This document shows, one piece after another, positions 1-6,024 of a stretch of 6,078 nucleotides of DNA. The notes under the pieces were generated by a model, which did no database searches, had not been told where the DNA came from, and saw only the letters and a list, made by a program, of their open reading frames with translations. The position numbers and the translations under genes were made by a program. Source of the DNA: an uncultured Demequina sp. (GTDB lineage Bacteria > Actinomycetota > Actinomycetes > Actinomycetales > Demequinaceae); NCBI GenBank assembly GCA_937925595.1, contig CALALQ010000129.1, positions 1-6,078 on the forward strand, written 5' to 3'. Every line of letters starts with the position of its first letter. Position 1 is the stretch's first letter.

Positions 1-757
1 GGCCGTGGCGGAAGCGCCAGGACTCGGTGCCGGTGTCGATGATGTGGGCGCGGTGGGTGAGCCGGTCAACGACGGCTTTGGCCAGGCGGGCGTCGGGAAA
101 GACCTTGGTCCATTCGCCGAACGGGAGGTTGGTGGTGACGATCAGCGAGCCGCGTTCGTGGCGTTCGGAGAGCACTTGGAAGACCAGTTCGGCGGCGCCG
201 TCGGGCAGGGCGAGGTAGCCGAGTTCGTCGACGACGACGAGTTCGGTGCGGGCGTAGCGGGCGACGACGCGTGCGAGCTCGCGGCGTGATTGGGCTTCTT
301 GGAGTTCGTTGGCGAGCCCGGCGAGCGTGGTGAAGCGGACCCTGCGGCCTTGTTGGCAGGCGCAGACCGCCAGCGCGGTGGCGAGCATCGTCTTGCCGGT
401 GCCGCTGTCGCCGATGAAGATCACGCTCTCGCGATCGGTGATCCAGGCGCCTTCGGCCAGCGCGGCGATCGTGGCTTGCGGGACCGACGGGTTGTCGGCG
501 AAGACGAAGTCTTCCAGGCGTTTGATCTGTGGGAAGCGCGCGTCGATCAGGCGCCGGCGTTCGCGGCGCTCGGCGCGTTCTTGGTGCTCGGCTTCCAGCA
601 GCGCGCCGAGGTAGGCGACCGGGGTCTGTTGCTCGCGCAGCGCTTCTTCGGCCAGGGCGCGGAAGCGGCGACGGACGGTCGGGAGCTTGAGCTCGATCGC
701 GTGCGCTTCGATCAGCGCTTCCAGGGCCGCGGTCTGCGCGTTGCGCGCCAGGGTCAT
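1..757 (-). CDS. istB: IS21 helper ATPase IstB (3' end cut by window edge)
   Basis: IstB is the AAA+ ATPase that assembles on DNA and delivers the IstA transposase to target sites. Reading the minus strand from ATG at 757 gives 252 open codons to the window edge. An N-terminal helical, Glu/Arg-rich region (about residues 1-85) precedes the ATPase core. The Walker A motif is GDSGTGKT (116-123), the Walker B motif LVVVDELG (173-180, with D177 and E178), and the sensor-1 stretch is IVTTNLPF (206-213). The VVDRLTHRAHII segment (229-240) and the following WRFR are typical of the IstB C-terminus. Since family members are about 250-265 residues, only a few codons are missing. The start is fixed by GGAGG six bases upstream and by the ATGA overlap with the istA stop, which suggests translational coupling. 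No frameshift is seen, so the gene appears functional. Confidence 0.95.
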   Translation of the reverse strand, partial: MTLARNAQTAALEALIEAHAIELKLPTVRRRFRALAEEALREQQTPVAYLGALLEAEHQERAERRERRRLIDARFPQIKRLEDFVFADNPSVPQATIAALAEGAWITDRESVIFIGDSGTGKTMLATALAVCACQQGRRVRFTTLAGLANELQEAQSRRELARVVARYARTELVVVDELGYLALPDGAAELVFQVLSERHERGSLIVTTNLPFGEWTKVFPDARLAKAVVDRLTHRAHIIDTGTESWRFRHG

Positions 758-2289
758 CGAGTGCCTCCGAGCAGTTGGTCGTAGTCGGCGAGGTCGGGCG
801 CGGGCCGTGCGTGCGCGGCCAGGCGTGGCGCGAGGTCGGTCAGCGGCGCCGCGGTGTTGGCGCGGTCTGCGCGGCGGGCCAGGACCGCGACTGCGCGGCC
901 GTCGATCGCGCCCGCGGTCAAGGCGCCGCGGACCGCGAGTTCGACCCGGTCGGGCCCGTGTTCGCGGCAGAGCAGCAACACGTCGACCATCTGCGCGGCG
1001 GCGTGTGAGCGGCCGTAGCGGCCGGTCAGCGCGGCCCAGAGCTCGTCAAAGCAGGCGGGCCAGGCGCCGCGGTCGCGTTCTTGGGCGAGCGCGACCGAGT
1101 GCTGCAGGCCGCCGGGCTTGCGCGCGAGCAGCTCGAGGTAGTGATCGAGCTGGGCGCTGGTGGCGAACTTGCCGTGCAAGCGCTCGTGACGCGCGACGAC
1201 CCGTCCGTCGTGGCTGATCGTGATCTCGCTGGCGCCGACGCGTGCGGAGACCTTCAGCCCGGCCAGCGCGACCGGGACCGAGTAACGGTTCTGGCGGACC
1301 GTGACCAACGACTTCTGATCCACTCGCGGGGACGCGGCCTCGGCCGAGTCAAACGCCTCGGCAGGCAGCGCGCGCAGCAACGGCCGCTCGATCACCCACG
1401 CCTGCCGGATCGTGCCCGCATGCCCGGTGATCCGGCGCGCCAGGTCAGCTTCGCAGCCCGCCAGCAGCAGCGCGTTGAGCTCGGCGAGGCCGTCCAGGCT
1501 CGGGACCGGGACCAGATGATTGCGGCGGAAGCGTCCGACCTCGCCCTCGACACCGCCCTTCTCGTGCGCGCCCTCGATGCCAGGCGTGGTGAACTGCGAC
1601 TCAAACAAGTAATGCGAGCGCAGCGCGACGAATCGGTCGCTCTCGACGCGCCGCCGGCCCTTCAGCACCTGCTTGACCGCCGACTTCAGATTGTCGTAGC
1701 GGACCGTCGCGAACACTCCGCCGAACCACTCCAGCGCCTGGACGTGCAGTTCCAGGAACGCCTGCTGGGTCTCCACCGGCGACGCCTGACAGAACGTCGC
1801 CCCGGAGAACGACGCGCGCATCACGAACAGATGCACCGTCACCCGCTCGCCCGCCAGGTCGACCTCCGCCTGGCCCCAGTCGACCTCGCCCGTCGCGCCC
1901 GGCTCGTGATGCTGCGGGACGAACACGTCCCCAGCCGTCCAACCCATCTCGCGCCGGCGTGCCCGCACGTAATCGCGGACCGTCGTCTGTGCGACGTCCG
2001 CACCGTGCTCATCGACCAGCCGCGACCACACCCGCTTGGCCGTGTGGCGCTGCTTGCGCGGCGCATCCAGATCGTCCCTGAGCCACTGATCGATGATCGC
2101 CCGATACGCGCCCAGCTTCGGCGCCGGCCGGCCCTGGGGCGCCCGCTTCGCGGGCGGCACCGCCGACGCCAACGCCTGCCTCACCGCCCGGCGGTGCACC
2201 CCATGCCGCGCCGCCAACGCCCGGATCGACAGCCCTTCCCGCGCGTGATCGCGCCTGATCTGCTCGAACTGCTCCACCCTCGAACCCAC
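754..2289 (-). CDS. istA: IS21 family DDE transposase IstA
   Basis: IstA cuts and joins the ends of the insertion sequence. From GTG at 2289 it has 511 residues, normal for the family. An N-terminal helix-turn-helix (about residues 12-40; EGLSIRALAARHGVHRRAVR) is followed by the DDE core. The probable catalytic residues are the Asp of GEVDWGQ (about residue 137), the Asp of YDNLKSAV (about 199) and a Glu in EKGGVEGEVGRFRR (about 248). A mostly helical C-terminal part follows. The longest open frame begins at a TTG at 2328, but that codon lies inside a TGACGG repeat with no ribosome binding site. Family members typically begin just before the SRVEQFEQIRRD-like segment, so GTG at 2289 (or GTG at 2277, 11 bases after GGAGGGG) is preferred. 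The TGA stop overlaps the istB ATG. The coding region looks intact. Confidence 0.93.
   Translation of the reverse strand: MGSRVEQFEQIRRDHAREGLSIRALAARHGVHRRAVRQALASAVPPAKRAPQGRPAPKLGAYRAIIDQWLRDDLDAPRKQRHTAKRVWSRLVDEHGADVAQTTVRDYVRARRREMGWTAGDVFVPQHHEPGATGEVDWGQAEVDLAGERVTVHLFVMRASFSGATFCQASPVETQQAFLELHVQALEWFGGVFATVRYDNLKSAVKQVLKGRRRVESDRFVALRSHYLFESQFTTPGIEGAHEKGGVEGEVGRFRRNHLVPVPSLDGLAELNALLLAGCEADLARRITGHAGTIRQAWVIERPLLRALPAEAFDSAEAASPRVDQKSLVTVRQNRYSVPVALAGLKVSARVGASEITISHDGRVVARHERLHGKFATSAQLDHYLELLARKPGGLQHSVALAQERDRGAWPACFDELWAALTGRYGRSHAAAQMVDVLLLCREHGPDRVELAVRGALTAGAIDGRAVAVLARRADRANTAAPLTDLAPRLAAHARPAPDLADYDQLLGGTR
764..768 (-). promoter_or_regulatory. Ribosome binding site of istB
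   Basis: A perfect GGAGG lies inside the last codons of istA, six bases before the istB ATG at 757. It decides the istB start and supports translation of istB in step with istA. Confidence 0.8.
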
Positions 2290-2351
2290 CCCTCCGTGCC
2301 CCCGATCAGCGCCCGCGATGAGCGCCAACCGTCAAGCCACGATCGGACGGA

Positions 2352-2398
2352 GGTGGTCCCACTTCAAGCCGTCACGGTGGGGCCGGTTCAGACCGTCA
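2352..2398 (-). repeat. Tandem terminal repeats of the IS21 element (istA side)
   Basis: On the minus strand two 23-base units begin at 2398 and 2374, exactly 24 bases apart. Both start TGACGG, have TGAA at positions 9-12 and end in ACC; about 17 of 23 positions agree. A third TGACGG occurs at 2334-2329, without the rest of the unit. Multiple direct repeats near each end, bound by IstA, are known in IS21-family elements, and that is the likely role here. TTGACG at 2335-2330 also resembles a -35 box for istA, but no convincing -10 box follows. Confidence 0.65.
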
Positions 2399-2493
2399 TT
2401 CCCAGCTGCTGACGCGGGACTGAGCGGGATTCGAACCGAGCGAGCGGGAAGTGGCGGGTGGCCGTCTCGGCGGCTCGGTGATACGACTGCGGC
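2399..2493. other. Flank between the insertion sequence and the HEPN gene
   Basis: These 95 bases hold no gene. They contain a 12-base tRNA T-loop-like motif on the minus strand (2437-2426) and two copies of GAGCGGGA (2422-2429 and 2442-2449) set 20 bases apart. A weak TACGAC at 2482-2487 is at the right distance to act as a -10 box for a leaderless transcript starting at the ATG at 2494. If so, the insertion sequence ends about 60 bases from a -35 region and may have left the promoter intact. Confidence 0.4.
2422..2449. repeat. Short direct repeat GAGCGGGA x2 upstream of the HEPN gene
   Basis: GAGCGGGA occurs at 2422-2429 and 2442-2449, a period of 20 bases or about two helical turns. It lies 45-72 bases before the HEPN gene start, where an operator would be possible. 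In a GC-rich genome two 8-mers this close may be chance. Confidence 0.25.
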
Positions 2494-3183
2494 ATGAGCA
2501 CGACGCGCTGGTCGGTTCGACTCGCCTTCGAGGGACGAATCACCAACGAGCTAATGAACGCCATGGTGGGCGCCGGATTCAGGGTCCGCATGCACTACGC
2601 GGAATTTGATCCCGGCTCCGAGCAAACCGGCGAGCCAACCTCAGTGACCATCGAGCTCGACGCGATCGACGCCCGAGAAGCGCGGGTGCTCGGAATTCAT
2701 CTTCTCGGTCAGGCGCAGGACGCCGCCCGCATGAAACGCGACGCTAGCCCCGTGTGGGTGGTCCCGCTCCAAGACGCGGAGAAGAGCAGCATGCGCCACC
2801 TGCGGCGGGCGAAGGAGCTCTTTGACGAAGACGACTTCGACATGGCCGTGGTCGCGGCGCAGATCCATCTGGAGGTCCAGACCACGACGCTCGTGCAACA
2901 CGCACTGCGCTCTGACCCTTCGCCGCTCGTATCAGTGTTTGCAACGGGCAGACGAGGCTGGGCGCCGCACGATCCGATTGCTCGGAGAGTCCTCGACGCG
3001 GTCCTCGGCATTCGTATCACCGACTTCCCGCGCTGGAACGAATACCAAGCCCATGTCGCGCGACGAAACGACGTGATTCACGCTGGGCTGCCGGTCGACG
3101 CCGAGTCCGCCAAGGACTCGCTTGAGGTTACGTCTGAACTGTGGCTTTGGCTCAACGCCGCGGCTCAGCGTATAGCGGCTTGA
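2494..3183 (+). CDS. HEPN-like domain protein with R-x4-H ribonuclease-type motif
   Basis: The 229-residue soluble protein has two parts. Residues 1-80 show an alternating strand/helix pattern (WSVRLAFEG, RITNELMNAMVGAG, SVTIELDAID, then a helix), suggesting a small alpha/beta domain I do not recognise. After a linker (PVWVVPLQD), residues 98-229 are helical and HEPN-like. The first helices run RHLRRAKELF...DFDMAVVAAQIHLEVQ, and the last helices carry RNDVIH (191-196), fitting the HEPN R-x4-H motif. In that superfamily the Arg and His form the RNA-cleaving site of many toxins and defence effectors; RNase activity here is inference. The ATG at 2494 is the first start after an in-frame TGA at 2479. 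No clear ribosome binding site precedes it, so translation may be leaderless. No nucleotidyltransferase (MNT) antitoxin lies beside it. The nearest genes are an insertion sequence upstream and a convergent gene downstream. An ordinary HEPN protein without toxicity is the alternative. Confidence 0.75.
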   Translation: MSTTRWSVRLAFEGRITNELMNAMVGAGFRVRMHYAEFDPGSEQTGEPTSVTIELDAIDAREARVLGIHLLGQAQDAARMKRDASPVWVVPLQDAEKSSMRHLRRAKELFDEDDFDMAVVAAQIHLEVQTTTLVQHALRSDPSPLVSVFATGRRGWAPHDPIARRVLDAVLGIRITDFPRWNEYQAHVARRNDVIHAGLPVDAESAKDSLEVTSELWLWLNAAAQRIAA

Positions 3184-3514
3184 GCGGCGAAAGATCACTG
3201 CGGAGCGCATTGACCCGTTGTCGCGATTTGTAGAGCGCGCGTTCTTCTGCGATCTCAACGACCCGCTCGCCTGCCGATGCGCTCGGCTCGGACGTCGCCG
3301 AGCGGTCGGCGTTGGTGAGCGGGTCGTCTCGGCGGCTTTCCCTGAGCGCAGCGCGGCCACTCCGCCGCGGCGACGGACCATTCGACAGCCGGGCGCTGAG
3401 CAGGATGCAAGCAGAGCAACGAGGGCCATCAGTCCCACGTCGCCGCTGCTAGGCCCAAGACCTCAGCGAAACCATGGCGCCACATTGTGCCGGACGTCTG
3501 GGCTGTGGATGAAG
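3184..3514. other. Non-coding gap between convergent genes
   Basis: This stretch separates the stop codons of the HEPN gene and the membrane-protein gene. Open frames exist on both strands, but they are Arg/Ser/Pro-rich, lack ribosome binding sites and show no domain. The main content is the long hairpin at 3258-3327. A 10-base palindrome, CGCCGCGGCG, lies at 3363-3372. The remainder (3373-3514) shows nothing I can identify. Confidence 0.6.
3258..3327. other. 70-base imperfect hairpin; candidate terminator or structured RNA
   Basis: The arms pair in three blocks. The outer stem has 14 pairs (3258-3271 with 3314-3327, one of them G-U) and includes the perfect inverted repeat GACCCGCTC / GAGCGGGTC. 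A 1x3 internal loop leads to five pairs (3273-3277 with 3306-3310). A 2x1 internal loop leads to eight pairs (3280-3287 with 3297-3304), closed by a nine-base loop (3288-3296). This gives about 27 pairs in 70 bases. It begins 75 bases after the HEPN stop and ends 187 bases from the stop of the convergent gene, a natural place for a two-way terminator. There is no T tract on either strand, so it would have to be a U-less actinobacterial type, or instead a small structured RNA or repeat element. The pairing is directly visible; the role is inferred. Confidence 0.6.
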
Positions 3515-5404
3515 CTATTCAGCCTTCTCGGACTCCTCTTCATTCGGCGTTGAATCGCGCGAGATCGGCTGGTCGTTTCGAGGCTGCTCCTCGGCTTCGG
3601 CTCGTACGCGCACATCATTCGGAGCGTCGGCGTCGGCGTCGGCGTCGGCGTCACCCGGCAGCTCCGACGGCTCGTCGACGACGCTTGGGACCTCGAGCTC
3701 GATCCGAAACCCGAGTAGGTTCGCCGAGAGCCTCTGGCAGATCCCGACGAACTCCGTGCGGAGCGCACGCGGTACGCCTTCGCTGTGCTGGCGGATAAAG
3801 ATCTCCTGCAGAGGTCGGTGGAGAGCCCCTGGCTCGAGATCCGTGAGCAATCCCGCGATCTGAACGCCCATGTCCGACCGTCCTTCCCAATGAGTCAGGG
3901 CCGGGACGCTGCCGCGATTCCCGAGGGTCCAGGATCCAATCTCGGCGAGACGTTCGATGATCCAATCGGCTCGGGTCGCGTCGCCGACGTCCGTGTGGAG
4001 GTTCCGAGCCACGTCGTACAAGTGCCTGAGCTCGTGCGCCGCTTGAAATGCGCCATGCCAGTCCGTCTGCCCACCGCCGTAGCGCCGCGCCGCTTGTTGT
4101 CCAGCATCCGCCAAGACGAACCCCAGGGCATCGACGGTGTCGGCTGGCTGAACGCCTGGCAGCTTGTGGGCGATGAGGGCGCAACACGTGATCACAGCGT
4201 GATTTAGCTCAGCGTCGCTCTCCTTCTCCGCGCGTCGCGCCAAGTCACCGAGAAGGTCGAAGAGTGCCAGCGGGGGATGTGCTGGCTGCTCCGAATCCGA
4301 ACCGTAGATCGCTGTTGGCGGCTCAAGCACCGGCACGAGGTGCTGACCGAGCCGTCCCGCTCCCGCCAACGCAGCGTGAGGATTTGCGTCGGCAAGTGTC
4401 CGTAGCGCTTCGATCGCGGCATTGACCGGGCGGTTCTCATAGATTCGCCGTTCCGCAAGCACAGAGATGCCGTAGGCGAGTTTGCGGCCGGCGGCCTCGT
4501 CGAGCCGTACGCGGCCGATGCGGCCCAGCATCGACGCGATTCGGGTCTTGCACTCCTCGACGCTCTGGCGATGTGCAGCTTCTTCCAGTCCGAGCGCATT
4601 GTCGACCAGTAATTCGACAGCGCCCTCGGACAAGTCCGAGCTCGTTGCCCGGCGCGCGATGACGTCCAAGGCGGCCCGCCAGGTGCGGGCATTCCCGTTC
4701 CCTAGACCCGTGCTCGCGGCATCGAACAGCGGCTCGGTCGGATCAGTCCGGTAGACGGCCAGTAGCGCCCTTTTTCTCGACAGCTCAGCTCTCGCGCGCC
4801 GCGCGAGCTTCGGGTCAGGGAGGCGGAGGACCATCTCGAGCGTTCGCTCCTGTCGAGCCGGAGGCGGGAATGCAAGTCTCCACCGCTGCCATACGAGGGT
4901 CTCAACGTCTTCCTCGAAGACCTCGCGGTCTCGCCAACGCTTCGAGAGCGCGTGACGGTTCAGACGCCACGCGCTCACCTTCCGGCCAATGGATGCGAGG
5001 AAAGCACCGGGCCGGCCAACGCCTTGCAGGAGGTACAGGGCCGTTCCGAGCGTTGATACGAGACCGGCAGCGACAAGGGCGGCCGCCCGGCCGGTGGTCA
5101 GCCATCCAGGGACCGCGTCACGCCCGAACGACACGAGCATCAGAGTCGGCACGACGAGCGTCAGAATCGCGGCGACCACGAATCTCATCCGAGCGACGAA
5201 CGCGATCGCCGCGTCATCTCCGTAACGCCGATACGCGTGCGAATAGAACAGACCTGCCGCCGCGAGGAACAGCGTGATGACTGCGAGGGAGAACGGCGCG
5301 AGTCGCAGCAGGTCATCGACGGGCATCGCTGCGGGGGCCACGTCTTGCGGAGGAACAACGCCCTGCGTGCCGGGGCGTCTGACCTGAGTCGCGATCAAGT
5401 CCAT
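3515..5404 (-). CDS. Predicted three-helix membrane protein with large cytoplasmic helical domain
   Basis: I do not recognise a family for this 629-residue protein. Hydrophobic segments at about 36-56 (LAVITLFLAAAGLF), 74-93 (VVAAILTLVVPTLML) and 106-126 (AAALVAAGLVSTLGTALYLL) are predicted membrane helices. The basic loop after the first (AYRRYG, ARMR) and the basic run after the third (RKVSAWRLNRHALSKRWR) place the N-terminus outside and the bulk of the protein in the cytoplasm. Residues about 150-570 are mostly helical and Ala/Leu/Arg-rich without an obvious catalytic motif, and may form a repeat-type scaffold. The tail (573-629) is acidic and looks disordered, with an Asp-Ala repeat at 585-594. 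The ATG at 5404 is fixed by GGAG seven bases upstream; the first ten bases overlap the preceding gene, so the two are probably translated together. The stop is TAG. A sensor or anchor role is conjecture. Confidence 0.8.
   Translation of the reverse strand: MDLIATQVRRPGTQGVVPPQDVAPAAMPVDDLLRLAPFSLAVITLFLAAAGLFYSHAYRRYGDDAAIAFVARMRFVVAAILTLVVPTLMLVSFGRDAVPGWLTTGRAAALVAAGLVSTLGTALYLLQGVGRPGAFLASIGRKVSAWRLNRHALSKRWRDREVFEEDVETLVWQRWRLAFPPPARQERTLEMVLRLPDPKLARRARAELSRKRALLAVYRTDPTEPLFDAASTGLGNGNARTWRAALDVIARRATSSDLSEGAVELLVDNALGLEEAAHRQSVEECKTRIASMLGRIGRVRLDEAAGRKLAYGISVLAERRIYENRPVNAAIEALRTLADANPHAALAGAGRLGQHLVPVLEPPTAIYGSDSEQPAHPPLALFDLLGDLARRAEKESDAELNHAVITCCALIAHKLPGVQPADTVDALGFVLADAGQQAARRYGGGQTDWHGAFQAAHELRHLYDVARNLHTDVGDATRADWIIERLAEIGSWTLGNRGSVPALTHWEGRSDMGVQIAGLLTDLEPGALHRPLQEIFIRQHSEGVPRALRTEFVGICQRLSANLLGFRIELEVPSVVDEPSELPGDADADADADAPNDVRVRAEAEEQPRNDQPISRDSTPNEEESEKAE
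3624..3652. repeat. Hexanucleotide tandem repeat (GCGTCG, 4.8 copies)
   Basis: The unit GCGTCG is repeated without error over 29 bases. On the coding (minus) strand it encodes the alternating Asp-Ala tract in the acidic tail of the membrane protein. Six-base units keep the reading frame, so copy-number change by slippage would lengthen or shorten the tail without breaking the gene. Confidence 0.9.
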
Positions 5405-6024
5405 CCCAAAGCTCCACCACCTCGACCGGCCGCCCGTTCCCGCTGCTCCTCTTCGTCGAGTTCGCGCGAAGCGACCGTGAAGGCGGACTCGACGTGTTCA
5501 GCGAGGCGCAGGACGGTGAGCATCGCAGGCAGATCGCGGAAGGTCGGCCGGCATCCCAGGAATGCCACTGTTGCTTGGGCCAGCGAGATGGCAGTGCTCG
5601 CGCCCGGATCAGCCAACCCAGCGTTCGACGCGCCGGCGAGCAGCACATCACTCGAGTGCAACATGCCGAGGGAGTAGGCGAGTCCGTGAGAACTCGCGTG
5701 TGTCCCTTCAGAGGCGAGGCGGAAGAAGGGACGCCATTTATCCATGTCGACGGCCTGTTCGATCTGCGTGAACTTCGGATTTGGATTGGCGAGAGCCGTC
5801 GCCGCCCATCCGTAGGGGCTGGCGTATCCAGGGCCGAATCGCGTGACGAGCGCGTCTCTGCGCTCCTGCAGCGAGACAAGTTCGGTCGGGTCGAGCGGCT
5901 CGTGCCCGAGCGCTTGAGCATGCAGCTGGTACTGCTCCGCGGCCGCGAACGCTCTCGCTTCGTGGTGGAGCAGGTATCTCAGCGCGACGTCTGGACCTCG
6001 ATGGGTCAGGAAATACATCGTCAT
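5395..6024 (-). CDS. Helical protein resembling DUF5677, possibly N-terminally shortened
   Basis: The 209-residue protein is soluble and almost wholly helical. The stretch RYLLHHEARAF (16-26) and the later WRPFFRLASEGTHASSHGLA (97-116), with its Ser-Glu-x-x-His-Ala-Ser pattern, recall DUF5677, a widespread family of unknown function. This is recognition by eye, not a search. DUF5677 proteins as I know them have some 60 or more residues before the YFLTHRG-like segment, whereas here that segment starts at residue 4. The frame is closed by TGA at 6054-6052, and ATG at 6024 is the first start, overlapping the stop of an upstream frame as ATGA. No ribosome binding site precedes it, so it may depend on coupling to the upstream gene. 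The C-terminus is Glu/Arg then Gly-rich (GRGGGALGWT). It overlaps the membrane-protein gene by ten bases, implying joint expression. A frameshift upstream is the alternative explanation for the short N-terminus. Confidence 0.7.
   Translation of the reverse strand: MTMYFLTHRGPDVALRYLLHHEARAFAAAEQYQLHAQALGHEPLDPTELVSLQERRDALVTRFGPGYASPYGWAATALANPNPKFTQIEQAVDMDKWRPFFRLASEGTHASSHGLAYSLGMLHSSDVLLAGASNAGLADPGASTAISLAQATVAFLGCRPTFRDLPAMLTVLRLAEHVESAFTVASRELDEEEQRERAAGRGGGALGWT
5412..5415 (-). promoter_or_regulatory. Ribosome binding site of the membrane-protein gene
   Basis: GGAG, within GTGGTGGAG, lies seven bases before the ATG at 5404, inside the last codons of the preceding gene. It supports this start over later in-frame ATG codons (for example Met27) and links translation of the two genes. 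Confidence 0.65.

Larger units (their letters stand above)
1..2398 (-). mobile_element. IS21-family insertion sequence, incomplete at the left edge of the window
   Basis: The element consists of istA followed by istB in the same direction, the standard IS21 layout, with terminal direct repeats upstream of istA. The outermost recognisable repeat begins at 2398, so the outer boundary is placed there. It could lie up to about 13 bases further out (2411), because a TGGGAA stretch directly precedes the repeat on the minus strand. The other end lies left of base 1, since istB is still open there, so target-site duplications cannot be examined. Both genes read through without frameshift or internal stop, so the element looks coding-competent. 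The total length would be roughly 2.4-2.5 kb, normal for IS21. Family assignment is firm; the exact ends are inferred. Confidence 0.9.

Noticed and set aside
5..784. Plus-strand open frames 5-289 and 290-784
   Set aside because: They are antisense to istB, whose Walker A and B motifs establish the true minus-strand frame.
1081..2412. A 443-codon plus-strand open frame
   Set aside because: It lies antisense to istA, is Arg/Leu/His-rich with no domain, and is explained by the low stop frequency in GC-rich DNA opposite a real gene.
2426..2510. Complete tRNA gene on the minus strand
   Set aside because: Only the T-loop core is present; there is no acceptor, D or anticodon arm, and even the T stem pairs at only two positions.
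3258..3327. Integron attC site
   Set aside because: The hairpin is of suitable size, but the terminal core sites (RYYYAAC and GTTRRRY) are not present at the arms and no integrase or cassette array is seen.
3363..3372. Ten-base palindrome CGCCGCGGCG as a regulatory site
   Set aside because: G/C-only palindromes of this size are common by chance in such DNA and it is not placed near a promoter.
2932..3438. Minus-strand frame beginning MGLMALVALLASC, resembling a lipoprotein signal
   Set aside because: The rest is Arg/Ser-rich and low-complexity, it overlaps about 250 bases of the HEPN gene including its motif region, and no ribosome binding site is apparent.
3218..3553. Plus-strand 111-codon frame in the intergenic gap
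   Set aside because: It is composed mainly of Arg/Ala/Pro, lacks a ribosome binding site, spans both arms of the hairpin and runs into the end of the convergent gene.
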